Below are positions 10,750 to 21,585 of a stretch of DNA of 64,000 nucleotides, in pieces (position 1 is the stretch's first letter; each line of letters begins with the position of its first letter). The stretch spans positions 3,956,242-4,020,241 of the forward strand of contig JAEMBT020000009.1 of assembly GCA_018873245.2 (NCBI GenBank). Direction: 5' to 3'. Source of the stretch: Archegozetes longisetosus. Its lineage: Eukaryota > Arthropoda > Arachnida > Sarcoptiformes > Trhypochthoniidae. Under the pieces are notes generated by a model, which was not told where the DNA came from, made no database searches, and saw only the letters and a list, made by a program, of their open reading frames with translations. Both the position numbers and the translations under genes were made by a program.

Positions 10750-12315
10750 AGTTCTAAACAACGCAGAATTCCAATTTTCAGTGGAAAATGTGAGGAAGAT
10801 CCTCTAAAGTTTATGAGAGTATTTTTAAAAGTTGCAAGAGCTCTAAAATGAGATGACAATACGAAAATGGATAAGTTTCTCAATTATTTAGCAGGTGCAG
10901 CTGAGGAATGGCACTATATCAAGTTGAATGTGCAAATATTGAAATATTAATCGAGATGGTTTGATGAAGCTTTTGAAGAAAGGTTTTTGGGAGGTGATTA
11001 TAAATCACATTCGATGAAAGAATTAAGTGAGCGAAAGATTCAGAAGATAAAAAATTATTGAGCTATATTACTCTTGATATTAATGAGTATGAGCCTGAAT
11101 GCGAGTTTGAAGTGACGGAAAATGAAAACAACGAGATAAAATTAGACAATAATATATATACCTATGAGAAAATGAAAGAGATTCTCGAATTTGGCAAAAA
11201 TAAATCAATGAAAAGCATCAGTAATAGATATCGTCACATCAAACATTTCTGTCACTTCAAACTCGCATTCAGGCTTATACTCACTAATATCGAGAGTAAT
11301 AGCAGTTGAGAGTTCAATAAACTGTTTTAACTAAATCGGTCACATATCTAACTAAAGTTACCTCATCAAATAAGCGTTTACAAACGCTTGATGGATTAAA
11401 TATTTTTATTTTAAAGGCAAATTTTTAAAAATAAAGCTCAAATATAAATGAGAAAATATTTTGGTTTGAAATTCGAGCACAACTGTTGTAAATACAAACA
11501 CATAAGACTACGAAATCCTAGAATTTGAGGGACTGTTCTAGCATTACGACAGCCTATTAGCAGCTAATTTTAGTATTTTCTTTTTAAGATAATTAATATT
11601 AATAAGCTTGTATAGTTTTTATTTCATTCTCCGACTAACACCAGAAATCTCTTCCTTGTTAGATGAAAGTATGAGTCAAGAGCAAATAATAGATTATGTT
11701 TATGCGGGACTTGATAAGAAAATTGCAGCTCAATTTGCATTTTTCGCACCAGGAGATATTGATGAGATGCAAACAATAGCTAAGAAAATAGAAAGAGATC
11801 TAGATTTAATTGGTGAAGTCAAAACGAATAAACGTGAAAGTAAGAAGGTTAATCTTGTTAGTGGTATAGACGAAAGTATATCTCCCCAAGTGATCAAAGA
11901 TTCGCCTATGGTTGATTCACTTGAAGATAAGTTGAACAAATTAGTAGATCTAGTTCAAGTATTAGCCATAAGTAAAAATAATGAATCTAACGGCAATATG
12001 TTGAAAGGCATTTGCCAAACTAGTAGAAATTATCAAAATAGAAATAATGGCAAGCATTTTTATATGAAAAATAATGGTAATCCTAATTTCAAAAGTAATA
12101 TTGAATGTTTTTCATGTGGCAAAATGGGGCATAAGGCGAAACACTGTAAAAGCAAGAATAATAATCCTAAAAGAGACGAGAGCACTGTTAAAGCCTCTGA
12201 GAGCAGAAATTCTAATAATGCTTCTGTGAAACATATCATTTCAGGTGTTTCAGGTAAAAATATGGTAATGATCGATGTTATTATAAAAAAGCAAAACGTA
12301 CAAAGCTCATGTAGA
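10750..12315 (+). pseudogene. Gag remnant with CCHC zinc knuckle
   Basis: The 5' part (10750-11056) contains the gag-like stretch FSGKCEEDPLKFMRVFLK and a block ending SHSMKELSERK, with in-frame stops. After an interruption, an open frame from 11608 to 12315 carries a charged middle region and a retroviral-type zinc knuckle at 12106-12147 (CFSCGKMGHKAKHC), which in living elements binds the RNA genome. The protease frame follows in +1 relative to this frame. The stretch between about 11056 and 11608 does not look like gag and is partly a foldback insertion. Confidence 0.75.
11054..11307. repeat. Foldback unit inserted in gag
   Basis: The block 11062-11128 (containing GAATGCGAGTTTGAAGTGAC) recurs in inverted orientation at about 11238-11305 with few changes. 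Between them lies a short open stretch reading YTYEKMKEILEFGKNKSMK. The plus-strand ORF at 11058-11309 therefore runs through a DNA palindrome and back, and is not evidence of a gene. It separates two parts of the gag remnant. Confidence 0.65.
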
Positions 12316-12640
12316 TAGTGGAGCTGAAGTAACATTTATCAGGAGCGAGATTGCAGAAGAGTTAAATTTGAAAATAGATAAATATAAAGGCCTAGAGCTT
12401 ACTGCAGTTACTGGTAATAAGTTAGAAACCACAGGTGAAGTTAACATAGATTTGAGTGTGAAAGTAGATAACTGCTTGAAATGCATAGTATGAATGTCAT
12501 TGCTGTAAAAAACTTCTAGCAGATATATTGTTAGGACTTGATTTTTGTGGAAAAATGAGCTTAGTTTTGGACTGTTCTAAGAAAGAAGTTAAGATTAATA
12601 GTAAACTGTTTACAGTACTATAAGTAAGTCAATTAACTTA
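12304..12640 (+). pseudogene. Retroelement aspartic protease remnant
   Basis: The frame gives AHVDSGAEVTFIRSEIAEEL: the D-S-G active-site triad of a retropepsin followed by the expected hydrophobic segment. The enzyme would act as a homodimer that cleaves the gag-pol polyprotein. A frameshift or stop near 12490 breaks the frame before the distal region. The position between the CCHC knuckle and the RT fits a gypsy-type pol. Confidence 0.7.
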
Positions 12641-13460
12641 TTAATGCATTTTTCTGGAGAAGCATGCTGAAACAGTCGTGAAGGCGGACAGTGATGTTAA
12701 AAATAGTGAAACTGCAGTTGAAAATAAAAAGAATGCGACCAATGGCCAAATCTAAGATATGTCATAAAATCTGTCAGCGAAAGAAATACTATTGAGAAAG
12801 ATAATGAAAACGAGAGTGTAGAGTACCAGAGAAAAACAGATGTCCTCAATAATGGTAGAGAAAAGGATATCGTTGAAGCTGAACAAAAGCGTAATAGGGT
12901 TATTGGCTGCATACATGCAGCGCATGACTTTACAGCTGAACCAAAATCAGTTAGTTTTATTGGGGTCAATAGTTCAAAGAATTCTAGAGAAAAGGAAAAA
13001 TTGTTACTTTGTCTAACTGAAGATAATATTTATGACAGGAATAGATTGGTAATTAGGAACTGTATAGTTGATATGAAAGACAGACTAATATTGAGATGGG
13101 AAACCCTTACAAATAGTGAAGTGGAAGTTAAAAGGGGAACAATATTAGGTATTTGTGAGTCAATAGATGAAAAAGATATTTGCAACATTGAATTCGAAGA
13201 TGAAAAGGAATGCATTGTTTGTAATATTAATGCAGCTAATATACAATCAAATGAATATGTCTTAAGAGATAAGAATGGAATCGAATACAAGAATGTGTTT
13301 ATTTGGCAATGAGGTAAAAATAGGATCGCGTGTCACGCAAGAACAAGAAAATGAATTGAAAGCATTGCTTGAGAGTTTTCCCAATGTAATTTCATTCAAT
13401 GATGAAAGAATAGGTCGTGTAAAAGGCTATGAGTATAAAATAGACACAAATTCAGTATAA
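12641..13460 (+). pseudogene. Pol linker region between protease and RT
   Basis: Two open pieces (13001-13312 and 13275-13460) overlap in different frames. The second contains TQEQENELKALLESFPNVIS followed by FNDERIGRVKGYEY, the usual connector leading into a gypsy reverse transcriptase. The upstream part (12660-13000) is low-complexity and lysine/glutamate rich. Frameshifts separate the pieces. Confidence 0.55.
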
Positions 13461-13963
13461 CCCATTTATTGTACTCCATCTCGTTTTTCATTCCAAGATA
13501 TGAAAACGATAAATGAGTAAGTTGATAAACTAGAAGAACAAGGCCTCATAAGACCTAGTTTTTCAAGTTGGTGCAGTAGAACTGTATTGGTTCCAAGAAA
13601 GAATGGCAAACCTGAGTTATGCATTAATTAGCGATCCTTAAATGAAGTTACAATAAGAGATGTTTATCCAGTTCCGGACATTCAAATGAATGTTAGATCA
13701 ATATATAAAACTAAGTATAACACAAGTTTAGATATGAACAGTGCATTACATCAAATACCTATCGCTGGACACAGTAGACATAACAATGCGTTTGTTACTC
13801 CTTCGGGTAAAGGGGATGTCTCAGGATGACAAAATATGTTGCGATTTTAAAATAAATTTAACCACATAAAATACTTACTAAATGATGCTAAATAATGAAA
13901 AAATTATTTGATTACATATAATAATTAAAAAGTTATAAGCACTTAAACAATCCATGCAGTTCC

Positions 13964-14272
13964 TTATAGTTTGAACAATATTACATAAAAAATACTATTA
14001 AAAATGTAATTAGGATTAGCATGGTCATTTTTAAATCTTTTTGCGTAGCGTATACAACTACCACACACATAATCACCAATATTAATTATATTAGTATCAA
14101 TAGTTTTTCTTTTGTTATTCAAAATAATTGATTTCACTGTATTAAAAGTCGCTACATCATTTTGGTTGACACGTCTTATATCACGTCTAATAGTTCTATC
14201 AAATCTTGCATAACAGCAAGCACAATTTTTACTGCGAATATAATGCAATTCTGACATTCTTACTAAGATCAA
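13964..14272 (-). CDS. Short ORF with two paired-cysteine clusters, inside the 13.8-14.7 kb element
   Basis: A 102-residue frame. It has a CACC cluster near residue 18 and a GDYVCGSCIRYAKRFK block near residue 67, a spacing that suggests a zinc-binding fold broadly similar to the ZAD type (two C-x2-C pairs about 50 residues apart), though I do not claim membership. The rest is basic and ends in a hydrophobic tail. It may be the 5' exon of a transposase or DNA-binding protein kept by the element. It could also be non-functional. Confidence 0.35.
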   Translation of the reverse strand: MILVRMSELHYIRSKNCACCYARFDRTIRRDIRRVNQNDVATFNTVKSIILNNKRKTIDTNIINIGDYVCGSCIRYAKRFKNDHANPNYIFNSIFYVILFKL

Positions 14273-14305
14273 ACATATTTTTAAATAAGTGAAAAAATGG
14301 ACTTG

Positions 14306-14402
14306 TTGCCCATCGAGTCTCTAAAGTTTCTTTTCATAAAATAAAAGTGTATTTTATTAGCTATTATTTTCACATTTAAAATGTTTGAGACTCGATGGGC
14401 AA
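14306..14402. repeat. Nested 16-bp inverted repeat
   Basis: TTGCCCATCGAGTCTC at 14306-14321 is perfectly inverted at 14387-14402, with 65 bp between. It sits within the larger 13809-14717 element and is either a tiny MITE or a subterminal structure of its host. No flanking duplication is evident. Confidence 0.65.
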
Positions 14403-15365
14403 TACAGTGTAATTCATGTTTATATTTTTCAAAGTTAATTTCCCGTCACAAGAAAATTGTTTATATAATCATTTCAATAATATTTTAAAACTGCTTAACT
14501 AGATGTACATTTTAGCGAAGAGACGATTAAAATATTTTGTTTTGTTTAATTTTAATTGCATATTGAATTTTGTAAACAAAAATCAATCTTGTGCAATACT
14601 CATAGCAACTATAAAAATAATATATACATAATTTTTATTGTCTCTCATCCTGTTTTCGCACGACAATGTTATCATTTTAATTTAACTATATCATTGTCAT
14701 CCTGAGACATCCCCTTTTATAAATTTGATGCTATACCTCATGGTATGAAAAATTCAAGTTCTTCATTTCAGAGAGCATTAGATTTGCGTTCGATTGGTCT
14801 GAAATATAAGGACTTAGCAAACATTTTAGACATGGTTATTCATGGATGAACTTGGAGACAACATATGGATAGGCTTGAAAAAGTATAAACTAGATTGAGT
14901 GAATGCAATTTCACTTTGAAATCAGATAAATGTTCTTTTGCAATGGACAAGGTTGCCTTTTGGGATATATGATTTCAGAGGACGGTGTGAGTCCTTCTCC
15001 TACATTGATTGATGCAATCATGAAATATCCTGAACCCCAGGATTTAACTGTTGTTCGTTCATTTTTAGGTTTGGTTAATTTCTTTAGAAGATATATTGAA
15101 AATTATGCAATTGCTAAACCTTTGTTTGAACTGACTAAAAATGATGTTGAATTTCATTTTGATGAAAAGAGAGATCAGCATTTAGCAAGTTGAAAAATAG
15201 TTTAGCAGAAATACCGGTTTTAGCACATTTCGATGAAAAATTAGAAACAATTAAGAACTGAAGCTTTTTCAGTTGGATTAGGGTCTATTCTAGTACAAAA
15301 ATATGAAAAAGGTTTTCGCCCAGTTGGCTGTTACTCGAGATTGTTTAGAGGTGCTGCATGTAATT

Positions 15366-15849
15366 ATCTAATAATTAAATAATTCATAAATAGTATTCAA
15401 ATTCATGACAGAAGATAGCGAATACTTTTATAGACTAACTTATTATTAAATATTTGCCTATACCTAACCTAACCTAACCTAACGTCATGTCCAAATACAT
15501 GTCCGAAATCGAAAACAGCCGCTTTTTGGTGCTGAACGAGTAGGATTATTAAAATCGAAAATTAGTATCGATGACGTACAGCTGTTTGAAAAACCTAAGG
15601 AAGTGGTTTATGAGCAGTATATGACTCTAAACGTTATTCAATTGTGATAACATTTTTTGAGTAAACTAAGATTTGGCAAGAAAATTTTTACAAAGCCACT
15701 ATTTCAAATTCTCAAAGCATCTATAAAATCAATGTAAACATGTACAGAATAAATTGACGAATGAATTCAAGTTTTGACATTTAGTATCAAAACTACTTTA
15801 AAACTAAGTGAATACATATATTCTTTATTTGGCCTTCAAGTTCGTTTTA
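15366..15849. other. Spacer with a short TTAGG-type tract
   Basis: No gene seen. Positions 15463-15483 hold four tandem CCTAA units, the complement of the arthropod telomeric TTAGG repeat. Four units are too few to suggest a telomere or a fusion point. Confidence 0.5.
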
Positions 15850-16080
15850 TACCCGTAACGCATTCAACTTGAAATTTCGAAAATTGCTTCCCGTAGTTCA
15901 TCTGATGTGAAAATGGTCATTAGCCACGTCCCGATATTCACCTGAGTTGAAAATGACGATCGATTGCTTCCCGTTGATCAGTCGAGTTTAAAATGGTCAT
16001 CTTTAGCCTCCCGAAGTTCGTCTGGGTAGAAAATGGCCATTGTTTGCCTCTAGTAGTTTATCCGATATAGTAATGGCCTT
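15850..16080. repeat. 40-bp tandem repeat, about six diverged units
   Basis: Successive units begin with CCCGTAGTTC, CCCGATATTC, CCCGTTGATC, CCCGAAGTTC and CTAGTAGTTT at 15890, 15930, 15970, 16010 and 16050, an exact 40-bp step. An earlier, more diverged unit starts near 15850. Each unit contains a GAAAATGGTCAT-like core. 40 is not a multiple of three and no ORF runs through, so this is a minisatellite, not a coding repeat. Confidence 0.85.
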
Positions 16081-16369
16081 GGAATGGGTTTCAGTAGTCA
16101 ATTAAAATAGTCATTACTTATATTTGGCGATTAATTGGGAAATGTGCGAGAATTGTGGTGTACTCGCTTCATGGTGGCGATGATTCAATATTTTCGAATC
16201 ATTCAGTATGTTATTAACATACAAAAGGATTTAAAAAGTGAAAGTAATCAATTTGAGTCACGATAGAAACTAAAATATTGCACTAATTAGTTTGATTTTA
16301 TATTTAAAAGTGATAATAAACAACTTACAAGTGACAAGTTGGGAACCATTCACGCTTCCGTAGCTATGA

Positions 16370-18381
16370 TATCAAATGTAAGCTCTAAAGACAAAATAAA
16401 TGCTATTGAAGAAAAGTCGCGATTAGCTTCAAAGCATATAAATCAATTAAAATTAAATGCTAAGATGGAAAAATAAATTTTGATAAAATTTAATAGTGTT
16501 GCAAAATTTAACTGGAGATCTAATTAAGCTAAAGGAAAATTTAGCCGTAATTAAAGACAGTTCCGAAAGCTATGAAAGCAACTTCACCGATAACAACTAA
16601 GTTACATCACACGCGTAACATATTAATAGATAGCATGAGATTTTAAATTGGGACGATTAAATATTAAATTCATGGATTTATTCAATTATACTATTCCATT
16701 AAAAGAAAGGTGTCCTTCAGAAGTTTGGAACGTTCAAAGTTGTTTCCATGACCGAATCACACAGACGTTGATTGTTAAGTATAACATGAAATTGATTAAC
16801 ACTAAACTACATGTGATGAGTGCAGAAGATTTTGATTTAGCAACTAAAGTGCTAAGAAAAATAAACTTAAGTTTTGTTACTCTAATTACATTGGACCAAA
16901 AACAGTTTTATATGTTAAGGAGAATCAATGTGTCACATCAATTATGTCTAATACCAATGATCATATTAATACGATGCTGATCCCGACTGAGATTGCATGT
17001 GATCATAGAAATTTCAGAACAGCAGATCAGTATTGGACAAAAGGTCATTGTGAAGACCGAGACAGGATTGATCTTCATTAAATTATTCAGATCAAAAATT
17101 CACCACAGTATAACTACATATACTGTGCATCATTAAATATTACGACATATAAGAGAGCTATTCCATGTCCAAACGAGGTATTTGTATTGCCAAGTAATCA
17201 ATCTTTTAAGATAGAAGATTTAAAGTATGATTCGCAGCAATTGAATCTACATTCCGAGTTGCATTTTGTCCCTGAATGAACATAGAGTTAATCATATCTT
17301 AGGTCGGGTTAGGTTTTGCTTATCGTGCTCCACCCATATGGGAGGTCATAGGGCCGAACCATCTATATATATACTCATCGACAACCTGAGCGCATCGATA
17401 CCCCAACCGGAACCCTAGGACCTAGCAACAAAAAGTTGGGCCTAGGTCCCTGAGGGCCGGACCTGGGCATACCATATTTGGCATGCGAGCTCTACTCGAC
17501 AACCTGAGTTCATCGATACCCCACTCGGGTTCCTAGGACCTAGCTACGAAAAGTTGGGTCTAGGTCTCTAAAGATGGGACCTAGGCATACCATATTTGGT
17601 ATGCTAATTCTACTCAACAACATGAGTCTATCGATACCCCACTTGGGATCCTAAGGTGTAGCTACTAAAAGTTGAATTTAAGTCTCTAAGGGCTGGATGT
17701 GGGCTCGCCACATTTGATACGATTTTATACTTCATTTAATAGCTTCAATCTATTAGAACTCAACTTGGGACCCTAGGGTCTATCTATAAACATTTTGTAG
17801 CTATACCTTAGGATCCTAAGTAGGGTATCAATAGACTCAGGTTGTTGAGTAGAGTTAGCATACTAAATATGGTGTGCCTGGGTCACATCTTTAGATACCC
17901 AGGCTTAACTTTTTGTAGCCAGGTCTTAGGGCCCCGAGTGGAGAATCGATGAACTCAGGTTGTCAAGACGAGTATATGTGTATAAGTGGTTTCGCCCTAG
18001 GACCTCCCATATGGGCAGGGCACGATAAGTAAAACCTAAACTTAGGTCCGCATATGAGACAAAAGATATAGACTAATTGTTTTTGCGAAATTGAATTTGT
18101 CAATAAATGAATTGAATGATGATATGTTGAATTATGAATACACTTAAAAGAGTCATTTTAAGATTGCTAATATTATATTGATTATAATAGTAATAATCAT
18201 ATGCAGTATATTCCTATTGATTTATAAATACAAATCACATAATGAAATCGATAGGGTCTTCGCTCGTATTACATACATGATAATATATTTTGCTAAAATA
18301 AAATCAAAATCTTTCACATACTTACTAATCTCTATTAGTAAAAAAATTTTGGTAAAAATCGGCACCTCTACAGTTGGCTAG
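16370..18381 (+). pseudogene. Envelope-like glycoprotein remnant of a retroelement
   Basis: Broken reading frames from about 16370 to 17280, and again from 18060 to 18381, have the layout of an insect-type retroviral envelope. There is a heptad-rich N-terminal part, an open block at 16648-16980, a cysteine-bearing extracellular part, and then, beyond an inserted foldback element, a single strongly hydrophobic segment near 18178-18240 followed by basic residues, as expected for a membrane anchor with a short tail. Multiple stops and frameshifts are present. It follows the gypsy-like pol remnant on the same strand, so it may be the third gene of that element, though about 1 kb of other sequence and an absent integrase separate them. 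I give it moderate confidence; it could be another transmembrane protein. Confidence 0.4.
17307..18041. mobile_element. Foldback element A, 735 bp, with repeated arms
   Basis: The left end reads GGTTAGGTTTTGCTTATCGT; the right end is its diverged inverse (GTTTAGGTTTTACTTATCGT when reverse-complemented). Flanks TTAGGTCG (17299-17306) and TTAGGTCC (18042-18049) match at 7 of 8 positions, a likely 8-bp target duplication. The left arm holds three direct units of about 118 bp, each starting TCGACAACCTGAG or a close variant (17378, 17496, 17613); the right arm holds inverted counterparts. It is noticeably richer in G+C than its surroundings. It interrupts the envelope-like remnant. A second copy lies at 34479-35199. 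Confidence 0.85.
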
Positions 18382-19083
18382 TATTCCATGAAAGTTCAAT
18401 TTAAAGCATACACGATGTAATTTAACTGTTGTATGGACTACTTTTACATGATTCGTAAACTTAATTTTCATTAGACTTATTTGTAAACATTAAAAACGAT
18501 TAGAATTAAAATTGTGTCGTTGCCAATAAGATGTTGAGAGTAGGCTAGGACCGACTCTTAATTAAACTTTAATGAGACTCAGATCAGGAGCGAATGCTAA
18601 GTTTTTATCATAAGCCGCATGTGCTCTGGGAACCTGACTCACAGTACTCGACTGTGGGATAAGATGTTTATACTCTAATATTAATTCGATGAAGCTTATT
18701 GCAATGGTTCGACGAGAAATGCTGCAATAACTTAGTTACGCCATAAGTGATTAAAAGCTAAAATAAGGGAGTTCCAAGCTAAATTAGGCATCAGGTTTTG
18801 TGCAAAATCAGAACTGATCGGATTTTATTAATCTTTAACAGCTTTTATGCAAGTCTACGGACAAATGGTCAGACATGTATTAGAACTGATGTACTGCACA
18901 TATTACGGAAAGAGCTTAGAACAAGCGCTTATAATCAGACTGACCAACTCTCACGCTTCGAGAGGTCTGAATCACGCCTCCTGCATCATTACTTGCGTGA
19001 AGCGAAAGTCTTGTGCATTTGAAAAATTTATTTAAATTTTAAAATATGTGTTAGAACCAATTTATATCTTTCAGTAAGACATA
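18382..19083. other. Spacer; no recognised gene
   Basis: Two overlapping open frames occur at 18798-19035 in different phases, in a patch with somewhat higher G+C. Neither shows a motif I recognise. Nothing else is supported. Confidence 0.35.
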
Positions 19084-19614
19084 CACTTGATGCAGAAGCT
19101 AACTAGGAGGATAAAACTCTTCATAACTTTTGAATGCGTTATTCGATTTTGATTCTGTTTTTTAATAATTGAAAAAAGCCCCTGTATGAAAGTGCATAGT
19201 TTAGATTTTAACTCAAAAACGAATTAGCTGTTTTATTCAACAAGAACCAATTTATGAACTCTAAGAAATTATTTACAAAGAATTCAATTATAATTTGATT
19301 TTTTTAAAATTGAATTCAAAAACATATGTAAGAAAGACTCATCAATGAGTGACGTCAAAGATTAACGTCTTTTAATTGAAAAATGAACTTGAATAATCTT
19401 TATTAATTGATATTTTTTCAATAATTACAGGAAATTTGTCAAAAAATCACATTTTATTATTAACTTAGCTTTTGCTTATATTACTCTTTTCTATATACTT
19501 ATCAATCGTGGGAGATATACTACAACTTGCAAAAAAACAAAATCAAAATCGAATTACCTATTCAAAAGTTATGAAAAGTTTTATCCTTCTAGTTAGTTTC
19601 TACCTGAGGTTATG
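19084..19614. mobile_element. Foldback/TA-type MITE (531 bp)
   Basis: Arms of about 80 bp are inverted copies. Both contain CTAACTAG, GGATAAAAC, CATAACTTTTGAAT and ATTCGATTTTGATT. TA dinucleotides flank both ends (19082-19083 and 19615-19616), consistent with Tc1/mariner-type target choice. No transposase is seen inside. Confidence 0.65.
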
Positions 19615-20246
19615 TACATGATTTGTAACTCTAACTCAGATTTATTTTGCTTTAGATTACTCAAAATTTTTTCAAACATATTGAAAATGCTATTCAGTTT
19701 TGCATTGATTAAGAATTTTCAAAATTTAACAGATTGTGCTTTTGTGCAGGTCAGCCAATTCGAATAGCATTTATGATCATTTCATATCATGACTAGTTCA
19801 TGGTAAAAATATTTTCTAAATTCGTCATTTTGTTGTGTGATACTCCTCTTGTTCTATCCAAACATTCAATGATACAATCAATTCTCGAGTAATTTATAGA
19901 AATTATTTCTGTATTTATCGTTTTCTCTTTTCATTAATTGCTTATATTTTTAATCATGAATAATACCAACCCAGCCAATAAAACTTAAATTCTTACAACA
20001 CAAATTTTTATATAATAAGCAAATAATTTATTCGATACAGAAAATTGTCTAATAATATTAAATAATTTAACATTGAATTTTAATTTTAAGTTTCTCTAAG
20101 AACAACGAATTGCAAAAACAAGCATAATGTAAACAGATCTCTTAGTTCTTTAATATTACATATAATTCAATAAATTTGATGAAATTCGATCAATAAATTT
20201 GATCGAACTAGAATTTATGCCAAGAGCTTTGATCTATAATTCTATT
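19615..20246. other. Spacer including the start of a duplicated segment
   Basis: 19615-19975 holds nothing I recognise. From about 19980 the sequence is homologous to 41570 onward (shared ATAAGCAAAT, GTCTAATAAT, AATTTAACATTGAATTT, TGTAAACAGAT). This non-coding flank was copied together with the 3' end of the GR gene that follows. Confidence 0.6.
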
Positions 20247-21585
20247 TCAACCGTTTTTCGACATTTCAATAATTTTTAACAGATACATAATTGTTATCGA
20301 AACGATCTGTTCAAAGACGAAATCAATTTTAAGATATTTTATTGTTTTATTAGCAAATACTTACTTCATATCCACGGAAATAGTTAATAATAAATAGTTT
20401 CCAACAATAAAATCCAACTCTTTTCTGACCAATTCTCTCAATGAACGACATTAACTGTGATTAAAACAAATTCAATAAAAGTTTAATAAAAATTTATATT
20501 AGTTTGATTCGAACCTTTAAACGTTTAGAATTATTTAAACGTCTTCCATTAAATGAAAAGATGCTGGAATTCAGTAACTTATAAGACTGATTAGCTTCAC
20601 AATGAACTGAAGACGAAGTCGTTATGATCAACAATAGGATTGAAATTAATATAAAACTGATATAGAATAATATAAATTTAATTAGAAAATCCATTTTCCC
20701 GAACAAAGACTGATAAAAGAGTGTATTGATTATGGATGAGAGTAATATCCAAATAAAGAATAGAAATCTCGACCAGTAATTATTATTACAATCATTAATT
20801 TCTTCATGAATTGAGATCAGAGATTGGATTGAATTCATTAAATCCAAACGTGTGTTAATTCGTGTTTTGAGTGAATTTCTTATCCTTTCATTTATTCTGA
20901 ATATTTTACATTTGAAATATTAGCATATTATATAGAGATAAACTATTTGTGAGGTAATAATACTAGCGACATAATAACTATTAATGCCCCATAGAATGCT
21001 GTGAGTAATACAAAATGTAAGAAGTTGTTTAATCGATTCGTTTCGAATGAATGCTGCAAACACCATAATAAGAACACTCCAGAACGTTAGAGTAGGCATT
21101 AGTTTCCTGATGAAGAATAGAATTTTTGCAATTTTAACCAATTTATAGACATCTTCTCCATTTGAGAGGCCAATACTTTTCGACGAGACTAGCCCTGAAA
21201 GCATTTGAAATGGTTTGATATAAGAGGGCTTTATATCCTTCTTATAGTTGTAATAATGAAGAACTTGGGACATAATTGATATCAATGTTACAAAGCAAGC
21301 TGCTACGTCGAAATGTACTCTAGCGTTGAGAAAATATCCAAATTCTTCAATATATACATAGAAGTCCGAGTCATCTCCTGAAGAAAATAACGAAATAATA
21401 CAACGTATTATTAGCTGTAATTGAATAATGAACATGAATTTCGGATTATGAAACTTTTTCCTTTTGACGAATTCATTTGGAAACAGGCATAAACCGATTC
21501 TATATAAATGCGAATCAACTGAATTGAGTACTACTTTTGGTGGTAAGACTTTATTTGTATCGAATACACTGCTTTGAGACTCCAT
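20247..21585 (-). pseudogene. Gustatory-receptor-like gene with a single nonsense codon
   Basis: The three-exon GR structure is complete: exon 1 21585-20515 (357 codons), exon 2 20454-20365 (90 nt), exon 3 20306-20247 (60 nt). Splice sites are all canonical and introns are 60 and 58 bp. The start is the ATG giving MESQSSVFDTNKVLPPK; the upstream in-frame ATG at 21624 lacks counterparts in sister genes. A TAA at 20922-20920 falls where sister genes read CYYLK, so one base change has made a stop; the frame is open on both sides. Exon 2 reads LMSFIERIGQKRVGFYCWK; exon 3 reads IVSITIMYLLKIIEMSKNG and then a stop. Without the stop the product would be about 406 residues. It is either a very young pseudogene, a segregating null allele or a read-through gene. 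Confidence 0.85.

Larger units (their letters stand above)
13809..14717. mobile_element. 909-bp terminal-inverted-repeat element inside the RT remnant
   Basis: Perfect termini AAAGGGGATGTCTCAGGATG (left) and its reverse complement (right, through 14717) bound the unit; the RT reading frame resumes on the far side. It carries a minus-strand ORF at 14272-13964 and a nested short palindrome at 14306-14402. A clear target duplication is not visible, so I cannot assign a superfamily. It is probably a non-autonomous or decayed DNA transposon. Confidence 0.8.
10402..15365 (+). mobile_element. Degenerate Ty3/gypsy-like LTR retroelement
   Basis: In order along the plus strand are a primer-binding site (10402), gag fragments (10750-11056 and 11608-12315), a CCHC knuckle, a protease remnant with a DSG active-site motif (12314), a linker, reverse transcriptase (13461-13808 and 14718-15000) and the start of RNase H (to about 15365). 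This is the Ty3/gypsy order, and the RT blocks are of gypsy type. Every domain is broken by stops, frameshifts or insertions: a foldback unit at about 11054-11307 and a 909-bp inverted-repeat element at 13809-14717. The second aspartate of the RT catalytic box is replaced by methionine. No downstream integrase and no 3' LTR are recognisable, so the copy is dead. The envelope-like remnant at 16.4-18.4 kb may be its third gene. Confidence 0.8.
13461..15365 (+). pseudogene. Reverse transcriptase / RNase H remnant, split by an insertion
   Basis: Before the insertion the frame gives LEEQGLIRPSFSSWCSRTVL, VPRKNGKPELCIN and YPVPDIQ, typical fingers/palm blocks of a gypsy RT. After it come DAIPHGMKNS, TLKSDKCSF and FLGLVNFFRRYIENYA. 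The polymerase box, normally Y-x-D-D, reads N-I-L-D-M here, so a catalytic aspartate is lost. RNase H starts near 15265 with VGLGSILVQKYEKGFRPVG and then ends abruptly near 15365. Several in-frame stops are present. In living elements this protein copies the RNA into DNA. Confidence 0.8.

Noticed and set aside
10602..10883. Minus-strand ORF opposite gag
   Set aside because: Antisense shadow of the gag remnant, with no motif of its own.
12060..12335. Minus-strand ORF opposite the CCHC region
   Set aside because: Antisense of the zinc knuckle; the plus strand carries the recognisable motif.
15463..15483. CCTAA repeats as an interstitial telomere
   Set aside because: Only four units and no larger array; similar words occur by chance at 3911-3957, 17307 and 54890-54908.
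18178..18381. Independent small membrane protein
   Set aside because: More simply explained as the anchor of the envelope-like remnant separated by foldback element A.
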